Source: Flagellimonas pelagia (GTDB lineage: Bacteria; Bacteroidota; Bacteroidia; Flavobacteriales; Flavobacteriaceae). From it: a stretch of 64,000 nucleotides of DNA. Shown one piece after another: positions 21,301-28,865 of the stretch. Both the position numbers and the translations under genes were made by a program. The notes under the pieces were generated by a model. It was not told the origin of the DNA. It was given only the letters and a program-made list of their open reading frames with translations, and did not search any database. Position 1 is the stretch's first letter. The number at the start of each line of letters is the position of its first letter. The stretch covers positions 310,001 to 374,000 of the forward strand of contig NZ_QXFI01000033.1 of assembly GCF_003584135.1 (NCBI RefSeq). Reading direction: 5' to 3'.

Positions 21301-21708
21301 TTCTATGCCTTTGTGGAACCCTTCGTGGATGGCTACTACAAGGTAGGTGAGACCGAAAAGGCCAGGGAATTGTACGGCAAGCTTAAAAAAATCTATCAGG
21401 AACATTTGGAGTACTATTCCAGCATTCCGTTGGATGAGCAATATGAGAAGATCGACGACATCCTATCCGACATGCAGGCCTACAGAAGGAACATCGATAT
21501 CCTTATCGACAACAAGGACAGGGAATTTGCCGAATCCGAAACGGTCATATTCAATGAGTACATAGACAAGTTCTCCCAATTTGTGGATGACGGGGAAGAA
21601 GAACTACTGGAGGAGCCTTCACCCATTGATCCGGATCTGGAAGATTCCATTCCATTGGACACCATTGGGGCCATGGGGGATTCGGTTGTGCCTCAAGAAC
21701 AGAACTAA
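18343..21708 (+). CDS. DUF2723 family multi-spanning membrane protein (glycosyltransferase-like)
   Basis: 1121 residues. The N-terminal DUF2723 region carries the typical acidic first loop (FWDAGEYISTAAKLQVGHPPGAPL) between transmembrane helices. About nine helices fall within residues 15-330 and four more in about 545-660. The remaining C-terminal 450 residues are soluble, with a helical repeat-like part at about 950-1060. The fold and WDxGE-type loop resemble protein O-mannosyltransferases and other GT-C enzymes that use lipid-linked sugars, so a glycosyl transfer at the outer face of the inner membrane is likely but not proven. It is a single gene with its own terminator. Confidence 0.85.
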   Translation: MFAKDFKKWDTIVGWISFAIAFAVYALTVEPTGSFWDAGEYISTAAKLQVGHPPGAPLLQMIGAFFSIFAFGDETKIALMVNAVSIVSSAFAVLFTFWSITNLTQKLINSDKPLSNNKAIAVLGSGLVGALAFTFSDSFWFNAVETEVYAMASLIMALLLWLGLKWVDNLDDPRGHRWLLLICFLVGLTFGIQFMGFLAIPTVGLLYYFKRYRTTTVKNFLLANLIVVVILILVYKFSLTYVLKLFGWSEVFFINEIGLPFNSGTIIMGLLFVAAFYFGLRYTRKHKFYSGNLIIMCLMFLILGFSSWMMLPIRANAKTVVNENNPADARALLAYYNREQYPGVDSPIYGAYYSDAFAPSGEDRDDSPKYEKDLKLGKYVIVNHYKGAVPGPNPKHVGLLPRMWSDQHAENYMKYFGVLNFRIKSEYISNNDLRDAVNQFKAAYTKGELDSEQYIRFLREFGEYIEVEPPTLWQNIQYMFDFQFGYMYMRYFMWNFVGKQNDIQGKYDENGNWLSGVGFIDSLRLGSQKNLPSDWKNNKGRNTYFFLPLILGILGIVFQISKNPKQFWALFVFFMFTGLAIQFYTNPYIFQPRERDYSLVGSFYVFCIWIGLGVYGLYEEFKKLIPAKIAAPAITTICLLAVPFLMAFQNWDDHDRSGKYTAPSTAKAYLDSCQEDAGAILFTIGDNDTFPLWYAQEIENYRTDVRIVNTSLFATDWYIDQMKRKAYESDPIPSQLTHDKYRYGTRDAVYSTKADDVFRKPISESRWSINDFVGWIGSDNPETKFGFVLEKRGMDLEQYPESTLDIVYYPTNKIRIPVNKQNVIESGLVKEKDSALIVDYIDIDLPQSALPKNRILMLDVIANNDWKRPIYFSGGSFDSSEYIWMKDYLQLDGLVYKLVPIKTPNKNSFEMGRIDSDLMYDIVKNWDWGNSGSDNIYHDPQTRSQGLSFRSNLARLMETLIEENKIDKAKDVIDIAMTNMPVEHYYFYAFVEPFVDGYYKVGETEKARELYGKLKKIYQEHLEYYSSIPLDEQYEKIDDILSDMQAYRRNIDILIDNKDREFAESETVIFNEYIDKFSQFVDDGEEELLEEPSPIDPDLEDSIPLDTIGAMGDSVVPQEQN

Positions 21709-21710
21709 TA

Positions 21711-21741
21711 AAAAAAGCGAGGTGAAAACCTCGCTTTTTTT
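21711..21741. terminator. Bidirectional intrinsic terminator
   Basis: AAAAAAGCGAGGT-GAAA-ACCTCGCTTTTTT stem-loop with a GAAA tetraloop. It lies between the DUF2723 gene (+) and the thioredoxin-like gene (-). Confidence 0.92.
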
Positions 21742-21742
21742 A

Positions 21743-22039
21743 TTAAATATATTCGTTTAAGATGCCTATCAACGTGTTGGCGTCCTGTTCACCGCTCTGC
21801 CGCCAGACCATCTCTCCTTTTTTATAGATCATCAGTGTGGGGAGCCCTTTTATACGAAGGGCTTGGGAAAGTTCCTTGTTTTTGTCCACATCAATTTTTA
21901 TCACTTTTCCCTTATCGCCGAGAGCAGCAGCTACATCGCGTAATACGGGGTGCATGGACGTGGATTGCTCGTTCCATTCTGCATAAAAGTCCAACAACAC
22001 AGGGACCTTTAAATCTATGAGTTCACCAAACTTGGACAT
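21743..22039 (-). CDS. Thioredoxin-fold protein lacking the active-site cysteines
   Basis: 98 residues covering a complete thioredoxin fold: LLDFYAEWNEQSTSMHPVL (strand, active-site turn and helix), VIKIDVDKN, and GLPTLMIYKKGE with the conserved cis-proline. The active-site WCGPC is replaced by WNEQS, so neither redox cysteine is present and the protein has no cysteine at all. It cannot act as a dithiol reductase; a protein-binding or chaperone role is more likely. It has no signal peptide and so should be cytoplasmic. It is transcribed alone; TACTTTTG at 22060-22067 is a candidate -7 box. Confidence 0.85.
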   Translation of the reverse strand: MSKFGELIDLKVPVLLDFYAEWNEQSTSMHPVLRDVAAALGDKGKVIKIDVDKNKELSQALRIKGLPTLMIYKKGEMVWRQSGEQDANTLIGILNEYI

Positions 22040-22059
22040 GTATTCTATAGGTTTGTAGT

Positions 22060-22067
22060 CAAAAGTA
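22060..22067 (-). promoter_or_regulatory. Candidate -7 box of the thioredoxin-like gene
   Basis: TACTTTTG on the minus strand matches TAnnTTTG, about 20 bp before the ATG at 22039. No clear -33 TTTG was found at the right spacing. The rest of the 263-bp gap to the next gene shows nothing I can name. Confidence 0.35.
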
Positions 22068-22302
22068 AGAAAAAATGTTAAAGTTTAACATTAAGTGAAC
22101 GCTTTACGGTATTGACCTTAGTTAAATTCACGTTAAACCTTCATTATAAAAAAATGCCCTGGGTTTACCCGTTCTGAACCGCGGATAAAAATTCATCCCC
22201 CATCGAGAAAGCTTAACCCTCCCGTTTTTCCGTTTCACCCTTTTTGGCCATCCCGATTGTTGGGATACGCCCTAACATTGCTTCAAATTTAAAACACACA
22301 TC

Positions 22303-22656
22303 ATGAAAAAAATACTATTGGCAATTATGCTGTTCTCTTTCGCACTTGGTTTCTCACAGGAAGACGAGAAGTACACCGAGATCTTGGAAAAACAAATCGA
22401 GACCCTACAATTGACCGGTGAAAAGAAAGAAGCCTTTATCGAAATCAGCGACAAGTACTACGAAAAGATCAAGGCCACCCAAGAGAGCGAAGGCTCCAGA
22501 ATGTCCAAGTTCAAAGAGCTAAAAGCAATCCAGGACAGTAAAAACGAAGAAATGAAAGCGCTTTTGAGCGAAGACGAATTTGAAGCTTTTAAGGAACTCC
22601 AGAAGGAAAACCGAAGCGCACTCAAAGATCGTTTCAAGCAAAAGAGCAAATCATAA
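22303..22656 (+). CDS. Small secreted helical protein, hypothetical
   Basis: 117 residues: signal peptide (MKKILLAIMLFSFALGFSQ), then a highly charged, almost entirely alpha-helical chain rich in Lys and Glu. The pattern TGEKKEAFIEISDKYYEKI...LLSEDEFEAFKEL resembles the small periplasmic helical proteins of the Spy/DUF4890-like kind found in Bacteroidota, but the match is only general. It lies 80 bp upstream of the LytS-type sensor gene on the same strand, so co-transcription with the two-component pair is possible. Confidence 0.6.
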   Translation: MKKILLAIMLFSFALGFSQEDEKYTEILEKQIETLQLTGEKKEAFIEISDKYYEKIKATQESEGSRMSKFKELKAIQDSKNEEMKALLSEDEFEAFKELQKENRSALKDRFKQKSKS

Positions 22657-22735
22657 AAAGCAACTTTTTCATTCTTAATCCCAGGCTTTCCCGGTCAACT
22701 GTTGTGGATTGGGGAAGCCTTTGTACTTTTAAAAA

Positions 22736-23764
22736 ATGAAAATGATCAAGACCGAAAAAAGGGTATTGTTGTTGACCTCTGTTTTAGTGGCCATTGCCTT
22801 GAACGTCCACAGACTGTTTGTGCTATTGCCGGGTGAAGCAAGGAACATTGGCCTGCCTTGGGTATTTAACGCACCTGAACTGGCCTACCAGACCCTGTTC
22901 CAATTCGGTTTCTGTATTTTCTTTGGCTACCTCAATTTGGCCTGGCTCAATTGGAATGGGGAGAAGGGTAACAAACACCTAGTGAAGAACCTTCTTTCCA
23001 ACGCCGTATTTTTCGCCGTGCTTTTGGCCATTGGTTCCGCCTCCCAAAAGTTGTTTTTCCAGAATGTGACCAATGTAAGGCTCTTTCGTTTGGGGTACTT
23101 TTTTAGGTTGGTTACCAGTTTGGGATTGATTGCCATTTTGGTCAAGATCGTTTTGCTCAACAGGATCCAAAAACGAAAGGAACAGGAGAACGAGCAATTG
23201 AAAACGGCCTATTTTGATGCGGAGATCAAAAACCTAAAGGCCCAGATCAACCCTCATTTTTTGTTCAATGCCCTGAGCAGTCTTTCGGCTTTGGTCAGGG
23301 AAAATCCGCAAAAGGCCCAAGATTATATCACCCACCTTTCCAAGGTGTTCCGATATTCCCTTGGCAACCACCAAGAGCAATTGATTGGTCTGGACAAAGA
23401 GTTGGAATTGTTGGACTCGAACATCCAATTGTTGAAAATGAGATTCGAGGAGGCCCTTCAGGTGCATATCGATGTCCCAAGGACCCAAGGCATCCGATTG
23501 CCCCACATGTCCTTGCAACCCTTGTTGGAAAATGCAGTAAAGCACAACTATGTTTCGAAGGAGATTCCTCTGCGTATCGATATTTTTCAGGAAAATGGGG
23601 CTCTGCTTTTTAGGAACACCCTTAATGAAGCCGTGTACAAAGAACCTTCAACAGGAATTGGCCTGTTGAACTTGAACGAACGCTATAACATCTTGATGGG
23701 CCATTCCATTGAGATTGAAAAAACAGAAGATCATTTTACCGTAAAACTTCCCTTAATTCCCTAG
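22736..23764 (+). CDS. LytS-type sensor histidine kinase
   Basis: 342 residues. Four hydrophobic segments (about 8-25, 42-65, 85-105, 118-140) are followed by a short coiled linker and a His_kinase domain. The phospho-acceptor motif is QINPHFLFNALSSLSALV, and the ATPase part shows LQPLLENAVKHNY (N-box) and GIGLLNLNERY (G-box). No extracellular sensor domain is present, so the membrane region itself probably senses. It is followed 4 bp later by a LytTR response regulator, its evident partner. Confidence 0.92.
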   Translation: MKMIKTEKRVLLLTSVLVAIALNVHRLFVLLPGEARNIGLPWVFNAPELAYQTLFQFGFCIFFGYLNLAWLNWNGEKGNKHLVKNLLSNAVFFAVLLAIGSASQKLFFQNVTNVRLFRLGYFFRLVTSLGLIAILVKIVLLNRIQKRKEQENEQLKTAYFDAEIKNLKAQINPHFLFNALSSLSALVRENPQKAQDYITHLSKVFRYSLGNHQEQLIGLDKELELLDSNIQLLKMRFEEALQVHIDVPRTQGIRLPHMSLQPLLENAVKHNYVSKEIPLRIDIFQENGALLFRNTLNEAVYKEPSTGIGLLNLNERYNILMGHSIEIEKTEDHFTVKLPLIP

Positions 23765-23768
23765 TCAC

Positions 23769-24542
23769 ATGTCCATAAACATCGCCATTATTGAAGACGA
23801 ACCAGCCATTGCCAGAAATCTGGAGTTTACCCTTAAAGAGCTGAATCCGGAAATCCAGGTGTTGAACAAAATGGACAGTGTAAAAAGTTCCGTGGATTGG
23901 CTGCAGAAAAACATGGATGCCTGTGATTTACTTTTTATGGACATTCGATTAACGGATGGACTCTCGTTCGACATCTTCAAGATCATAAAGCCCTCCGTCC
24001 CTGTCATATTCATTACCGCCTATGATCATTACGCATTGGAGGCCTTTAAAGTAAATGGGTTGGACTATATCCTAAAACCGTTTGAAAGGGATGAAGTGGC
24101 CAATGCCCTCCAGAAATTCAGGGATACTCGGGGCATTAAATCAACCGGCAACGACAAGATCCAAGAATTGTTGAACTACCTCCAGATCAATGAGAACAAA
24201 TCTTATCGGGAGGCTTACTTGGTACACTTCCAAAATAAATTGATCCCCCTACCCGTGGAAAAAATCCATTGGTTCTTTACCGAACAGGAAGTGGTCTATG
24301 CCCATACTTCGGATGGAAAAAAATACATCATTGACTCCACATTGGACAAAATATTGGCCGAGATTTCACCAAAACTATTTTATAGGGCCAACCGCCAATT
24401 TATAGTGCAACGTTGGGCAGTAAAGGACATTGATTTTTACTTCAACGGCAGATTGATCATCAATGTGGAACCCAGACCCCATGAAAAAATCATTGTAAGC
24501 AAGGCCAAAGCCCCTGAATTCAAGAAATGGTTGGATGAATAA
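23769..24542 (+). CDS. LytTR family response regulator
   Basis: 257 residues: receiver domain (acidic pocket IIEDE, phospho-acceptor Asp58 in LFMDIRL, conserved Thr in FITAYD, Lys in ILKPFE) and a C-terminal LytTR DNA-binding domain (about 150-255, with YRANRQFIVQRWAVKDI). It is the partner of the sensor kinase just upstream. Such pairs act as transcription activators; targets are unknown. Its stop codon abuts, base for base, the end of the convergent metalloprotease gene. Confidence 0.93.
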   Translation: MSINIAIIEDEPAIARNLEFTLKELNPEIQVLNKMDSVKSSVDWLQKNMDACDLLFMDIRLTDGLSFDIFKIIKPSVPVIFITAYDHYALEAFKVNGLDYILKPFERDEVANALQKFRDTRGIKSTGNDKIQELLNYLQINENKSYREAYLVHFQNKLIPLPVEKIHWFFTEQEVVYAHTSDGKKYIIDSTLDKILAEISPKLFYRANRQFIVQRWAVKDIDFYFNGRLIINVEPRPHEKIIVSKAKAPEFKKWLDE

Positions 24543-25481
24543 TCAATACAACGGTTCTTGCGCCAACACCACGAGTTCTTTCCTCCTTGGACAGGTTTCC
24601 AACACGGTATGCATGCGATCCATTTGATCTAGAGTGAAGACATTCATGCAACCATCATCCGTATAGTCCATATAATTTTCGATCATTTCCAATTCGGTGC
24701 AGGTGATTTTATCCACCGGGCAACCATAACTGGGTTCGGCCGATAAAGGTGTATCGAGACAATAGTCATCATAGGTACAGTCCCCATCACCCCAAATATG
24801 TCTCAAGCCCAGCCAATGCCCTACTTCATGTGTGGTGGTTCTCCCCAAATCGTATGGAGCGATCATATCGGGAAAATTGCCCTTTTCGCTGGAGCCAAAA
24901 TATTTATACCCGATCACGATGCCATCTGTATTGTCGGGTCCATTATCCACATTCAACCCTGGCAGACCGGACTCATCCGGAAACTGGGCATAACCCAACA
25001 AATCCCTACTGGCAAATCCGCCAAAATTTACGGTCCAAATGTTGAAATACTTTTCCGGATCCCAAATGGTGAACGGTTTCAAACTGGTTTCAATCGGGTT
25101 CCTCAAAAAACCCTTTGGCCATTCGGAACGCCCCCCGTCCACACGATCAATCCCAGGTTCTTCCAAAGCGCTACCGTTCGGGTCTTCGGTGGCCAGAAAA
25201 AACTCGATCAAGGTATCTGCACCGGCTTCATTTTCGTTGAACCCATTGCTTCCAATCCTCCTTCTAAAATCCTCATTGAGTACTTCAATTTGCGATTGGA
25301 TTTGGGCATAACTGATGTTCGCGCCTGATCCAACAGCTTCCCCGTTATGCACTATGTGCACCACAACGGGTATCCTATAAATGGTTTGGTATTGGGTTTC
25401 ATCCCCATTGAAATCTTCCGAATCGCTAGAACATGCGGAAAGCAACAGCAATAAAAATGTGGTTGCAAAAAGTCTTTTCAT
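24543..25481 (-). CDS. Secreted zinc metalloprotease lipoprotein, M43 (pappalysin-like) family
   Basis: 312 residues. A lipoprotein signal (LLLLLSACSSDSE) leads to a metzincin catalytic domain. The zinc site is HEVGHWLGLRH (about residues 216-226), matching HExxHxxGxxH, and the Met-turn is ENYMDYTDDGC. Upstream FRRRIG and LEEPGIDRVD are usual in this family. The Asp-rich segment after the lipobox favours outer-membrane or surface localisation. It probably cleaves extracellular proteins; the substrate is unknown. It is a single gene, convergent with the response regulator with no spacer. Confidence 0.9.
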   Translation of the reverse strand: MKRLFATTFLLLLLSACSSDSEDFNGDETQYQTIYRIPVVVHIVHNGEAVGSGANISYAQIQSQIEVLNEDFRRRIGSNGFNENEAGADTLIEFFLATEDPNGSALEEPGIDRVDGGRSEWPKGFLRNPIETSLKPFTIWDPEKYFNIWTVNFGGFASRDLLGYAQFPDESGLPGLNVDNGPDNTDGIVIGYKYFGSSEKGNFPDMIAPYDLGRTTTHEVGHWLGLRHIWGDGDCTYDDYCLDTPLSAEPSYGCPVDKITCTELEMIENYMDYTDDGCMNVFTLDQMDRMHTVLETCPRRKELVVLAQEPLY

Positions 25482-25707
25482 GATTGTTGTTTTGCTCCAA
25501 AAATATTTCCAATCCTATAGGATTGGCCATGAAAAATTCCTTCAAAGAGGGTATTCGGGGGGCAAGCCTGCAAAATTAAAGGTTGAACCAAAATGCCAAT
25601 TTGTTAACCGACCTTAAAGGAAATTTCAACGCTAACATTTTCAGCCTCACCTACTTTGCTCCCACACAGCTTTATATTTCGAACCAACTTAGCCCCAAAA
25701 AGAAATC

Positions 25708-26484
25708 ATGGACAACAATTTTCGCGCTGGATTTGGGGGTATTGTATTCTTGTTCTTATTGGCTTTGGTGGTAGTGGAGATCATTTGGAGTTGGCGCAAG
25801 GACAAAAAGGCGTACAATACCAAGGATACGTTGGCCAATTTGGCCATTTTTATCGGGTTTCAATTATCGAAGGTCCTCTTTTTTGGATTTCAATACACGA
25901 TTATGGGCTACCTGTCCCAGTTTTCATTGTTCCATTTGAAGAGTACCCCATTGGTGTTCCTGATCAGTTTTGTGGCCGTGGACTTTGTATACTACTGGTA
26001 CCACAGGCTATCGCACAAAATAAAATTGTTGTGGGCGTTCCACTTGGTGCATCATTCCAGTCTGTTCATGAACCTAACGGTATCCTATAGATTGAATTGG
26101 CTCAGTGCCCTGCTTACCCCTTTTGTGGTAGCCCCCCTCATACTAATTGGCTTGCCGTTTGAGTTTATTGCAGCTTCGTTTGGGCTCAACCTGCTCTATC
26201 AGTTCTTTCTCCATACCGAAGCCGTGGGCAAGTTGGGTTTTATAGAAGGTATACTGGCCACTCCGTCGGCGCATCGGGTACACCATGGATCCAATGAGCA
26301 ATATATCGACAAAAACTTCGGGGGCGTATTTATGATATGGGACCGATGGTTCGGCACTTATCAACCTGAAACCATTAAGGCCACTTATGGTGTAACCACA
26401 GGCTTTATCAGCAACAATCCGTTTGTGTTGGTCTTCAAGGGGTTTGTGGATTACTTCAAAGGAAAAATGGACTACAAGGGATAA
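25708..26484 (+). CDS. Sterol desaturase / fatty acid hydroxylase superfamily membrane protein
   Basis: 258 residues, with four main hydrophobic segments and the histidine clusters that bind the diiron centre: HRLSH (99-103), HLVHH (112-116) and HRVHH (189-193), plus His in LHTEAVG. In this superfamily the enzymes hydroxylate or desaturate lipids at the membrane; in flavobacteria likely substrates are carotenoids, fatty acids or alkylglycerol-type lipids. The exact reaction cannot be assigned. No other lipid genes adjoin it. Confidence 0.88.
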   Translation: MDNNFRAGFGGIVFLFLLALVVVEIIWSWRKDKKAYNTKDTLANLAIFIGFQLSKVLFFGFQYTIMGYLSQFSLFHLKSTPLVFLISFVAVDFVYYWYHRLSHKIKLLWAFHLVHHSSLFMNLTVSYRLNWLSALLTPFVVAPLILIGLPFEFIAASFGLNLLYQFFLHTEAVGKLGFIEGILATPSAHRVHHGSNEQYIDKNFGGVFMIWDRWFGTYQPETIKATYGVTTGFISNNPFVLVFKGFVDYFKGKMDYKG

Positions 26485-26607
26485 CAACAGGCTCACCCCC
26501 AGAATTGGCAGGTTCGCCTTTTTTCTGTCTCCCTGACCCTAAGGACATAAGTAGTTTAGCCAAAAAATAACAACAAAAAGAAAATTAATCTTAAACCTTT
26601 AAAAATC

Positions 26608-27381
26608 ATGAAACATCTAATCTTACCCAAAACAACAATGAAAAGAAACAACCTTATTTTGCTTGGATTGGCCATTTTGACGCTATCCATCACTTCTTGT
26701 AGCGATGATGATGACTCCAATGATGGCACCGAAACTTCCATTACTGAGGAAGAAGCTGCCGAAGCCATCGCCATGGCCGTATCCCCAGAATCCGGAGGAA
26801 TGGTGGAACAGACCAATCAGGCCATTTACACCATGGAGGAAGACAACTCCGCTTCTAACAAAGCCGAGGATTACGAATGTGGTGTGGAATATGGTTCTTC
26901 TTACAACATTTCCGGTCAGTCCGCCAATGTTACCTATAGCGCCAGCTTAACCTGGAGCTGGATCATTGACTGTGGAACGGGGATTATTCCTTCTGCAGCC
27001 GATTTTGACCTTACTGGAACCTCTAGCTATGATGGCCCAAGGATATCTTCGGAAGCCAGTACCAGTGCGAGTATCAACATCCAAAACTTGGATGATGCCG
27101 AATCCAGCTACGTGGTAAATGAAACGTTCACCGTTTCAGGATCCCAAGAGTCGAATGTGAGCAGCATCAACTCGTTCACCAGTACTATGGAATTCACCAC
27201 TACAAATCTTACCATCTTGAAGGCCAATTATAACGTGGCCTCGGGAACAGTTTACGCCAGCTTCGTAGGCAAGGCTTCCAATGGAAATATATACGATTAT
27301 TCCGGCACCTTGGTATTCACCGGAAACCAGACTGCAACACTAACCATGGGCAGTGGGAACACCTACAACTTGGCTTGGTAG
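26608..27381 (+). CDS. Lipoprotein, hypothetical, beta-rich
   Basis: 257 residues from 26608, or 247 if the ATG at 26638 is used. The latter starts a tidy signal peptide (MKRNNLILLGLAILTL) with lipobox SITSC, followed by an acidic SDDDDSNDG spacer that favours surface export in Bacteroidota. The rest is Ser/Thr-rich and probably beta-strand (YSASLTWSWIIDCG, ANYNVASGTVYASFVG, TLVFTGNQTATLTMG). Two cysteines remain in the mature part. I do not recognise a named family. A hairpin terminator follows. Confidence 0.7.
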   Translation: MKHLILPKTTMKRNNLILLGLAILTLSITSCSDDDDSNDGTETSITEEEAAEAIAMAVSPESGGMVEQTNQAIYTMEEDNSASNKAEDYECGVEYGSSYNISGQSANVTYSASLTWSWIIDCGTGIIPSAADFDLTGTSSYDGPRISSEASTSASINIQNLDDAESSYVVNETFTVSGSQESNVSSINSFTSTMEFTTTNLTILKANYNVASGTVYASFVGKASNGNIYDYSGTLVFTGNQTATLTMGSGNTYNLAW

Positions 27382-27404
27382 TGTAGGTTCCATAATTCTA
27401 GAAG

Positions 27405-27430
27405 AAAGAGCCCCTTAAAAGGGGCTTTTT
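27405..27430. terminator. Intrinsic terminator
   Basis: AGCCCC and GGGGCT arms around TTAAAA (27409-27426), with flanking A-rich and T-rich stretches. It ends the lipoprotein gene (+) and can also serve the regulator gene (-) that ends at 27451. Confidence 0.85.
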
Positions 27431-27450
27431 ATATTTCTTGAGTATTGAAA

Positions 27451-28719
27451 TTATGGTTTGGCTCCAAAATCATCCTCAAAAGAGATTTCTCCTTCGTCAT
27501 TTTTAAGTTGAACGGACTTAATGGAACCTGTTCCCTCGAATATGTAGGCAAGCCCCATAATATTGCCCAAATCCTCTTTAAAAAACTCACTATAGGTTTC
27601 CTCTCCATTTATAAAAATGGTGGCTTTTTTATCCTTGACCCGTATTTCCAAATCGTTCCACTCATAAAGATCGATCCCCAATTTGGAGAGGTTGTTATCC
27701 TTCCCTGATCTATAAATTTCGCCCAACTTATAACTGGCACCGGTCTCACATCCTTTTCCGACCATCCCTACCGAGAAAATATTCTCTGTGGTGACAAGGA
27801 TCACATTCATCCAAGGACAATTGGAATCTAGGGCATGGTCTGATCTCAACCTCGTCCGAAAGGTAAAGTTATCGGAGGAAACCCCATACTCATCACTATG
27901 TGAAATTCGGGACATGAAATGGCGGGATGTATCCACACCCCTTTTTTTAAGCAGCTCCATAGGCAAGTGCAACATACTATCCGCTATAAAGGATTCCCCT
28001 TTAAAATCGATGTAACGGTCATCCGCCTCTGTATAATATACGTGTGGCTCCCAACCGTCACTGATGATATGCACCGGTTGGGTGGCAATTACGTCGCCAT
28101 TGGCAATCAATTTGGCCCTATGATAGCCGCTCTCATAATAGGTAGAGGTATAAACAGATTTTTTAGGGTCAATTCTTTCACGCCGAAAAGCATTCCAAGA
28201 TTGTTGGATAAAAAAGCTATCGGCCTGCACGTGGCTCAAATCATAGTTGAAGATAAAGGTATTCGGAACACCTTTGTCCACCGTTTTATTAGCAGTAAAC
28301 GTAACGGGGCCATCAATCTTTACGGTACTGGCCCCACTTTTTCCAAAGGAAAATGCCAAAACCACCACTAGGACCACCACAATGCCTGCAGCCACATAAA
28401 GTGGCGTTTTGCTCCTGGGTGGGTTCTTATCCTCCGTAGCGATCGGTTTTCTGTTTTGAAGCTTGAAGTCCTGCCAGTTTTTATACCCCAAAACCTGTAC
28501 AAGTGCGTTCAAAGTTGCCAATTGCGGTTGGGTCTTGTACCCTCCTTTCCATACCCTTTTTAAGGTGGAAAGACTGATGTAGTACCCCGTATGTTCTTCA
28601 ATATAGGAAGAAAGTTGCTCCAGGTCCTTTTGGGTATAACCGTGCCCGTTGCCGAAAGAAAACTTCTCTTCCAGCAATTTTTTGCACAGGGCAATATGGT
28701 CATTTTCGATGTTCTCCAT
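27451..28719 (-). CDS. Membrane-spanning one-component regulator: N-terminal DNA-binding domain, one TM helix, extracytoplasmic concanavalin-like domain
   Basis: 422 residues from the ATG at 28719; an upstream in-frame TTG at 28731 is less likely. Residues 1-90 look like a helix-turn-helix domain seen in Bacteroidota (YTQKDLEQLSSYIEEHTGYY, STLKRVWKGGYKTQPQLATL, LGYKNWQDFKL). A single transmembrane helix follows (about 107-126). Outside the membrane come an Ig-like stretch (about 135-215) and a concanavalin/LamG-like beta-sandwich (about 240-422; FTFRTRLRSDHA, WNDLEIRVKDKKATIFING). The layout implies that ligand binding outside controls DNA binding inside without phosphorylation. The divergent neighbour at 28866 encodes a secreted protein with a similar sandwich domain and is its likely target. 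Confidence 0.7.
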   Translation of the reverse strand: MENIENDHIALCKKLLEEKFSFGNGHGYTQKDLEQLSSYIEEHTGYYISLSTLKRVWKGGYKTQPQLATLNALVQVLGYKNWQDFKLQNRKPIATEDKNPPRSKTPLYVAAGIVVVLVVVLAFSFGKSGASTVKIDGPVTFTANKTVDKGVPNTFIFNYDLSHVQADSFFIQQSWNAFRRERIDPKKSVYTSTYYESGYHRAKLIANGDVIATQPVHIISDGWEPHVYYTEADDRYIDFKGESFIADSMLHLPMELLKKRGVDTSRHFMSRISHSDEYGVSSDNFTFRTRLRSDHALDSNCPWMNVILVTTENIFSVGMVGKGCETGASYKLGEIYRSGKDNNLSKLGIDLYEWNDLEIRVKDKKATIFINGEETYSEFFKEDLGNIMGLAYIFEGTGSIKSVQLKNDEGEISFEDDFGAKP

Positions 28720-28865
28720 TTGACAAGTCAAGATATCAATAAAAGCTGAAAATGATAAGGAAATTAACTCGTGACCGACTTTTGACCGAGGATTAAACCA
28801 CTTTTGCTACCCTTCGTGGTTTTTACGGACCGTAGTTTTGGTGTTGAATCAAATCAGAAAACAAA

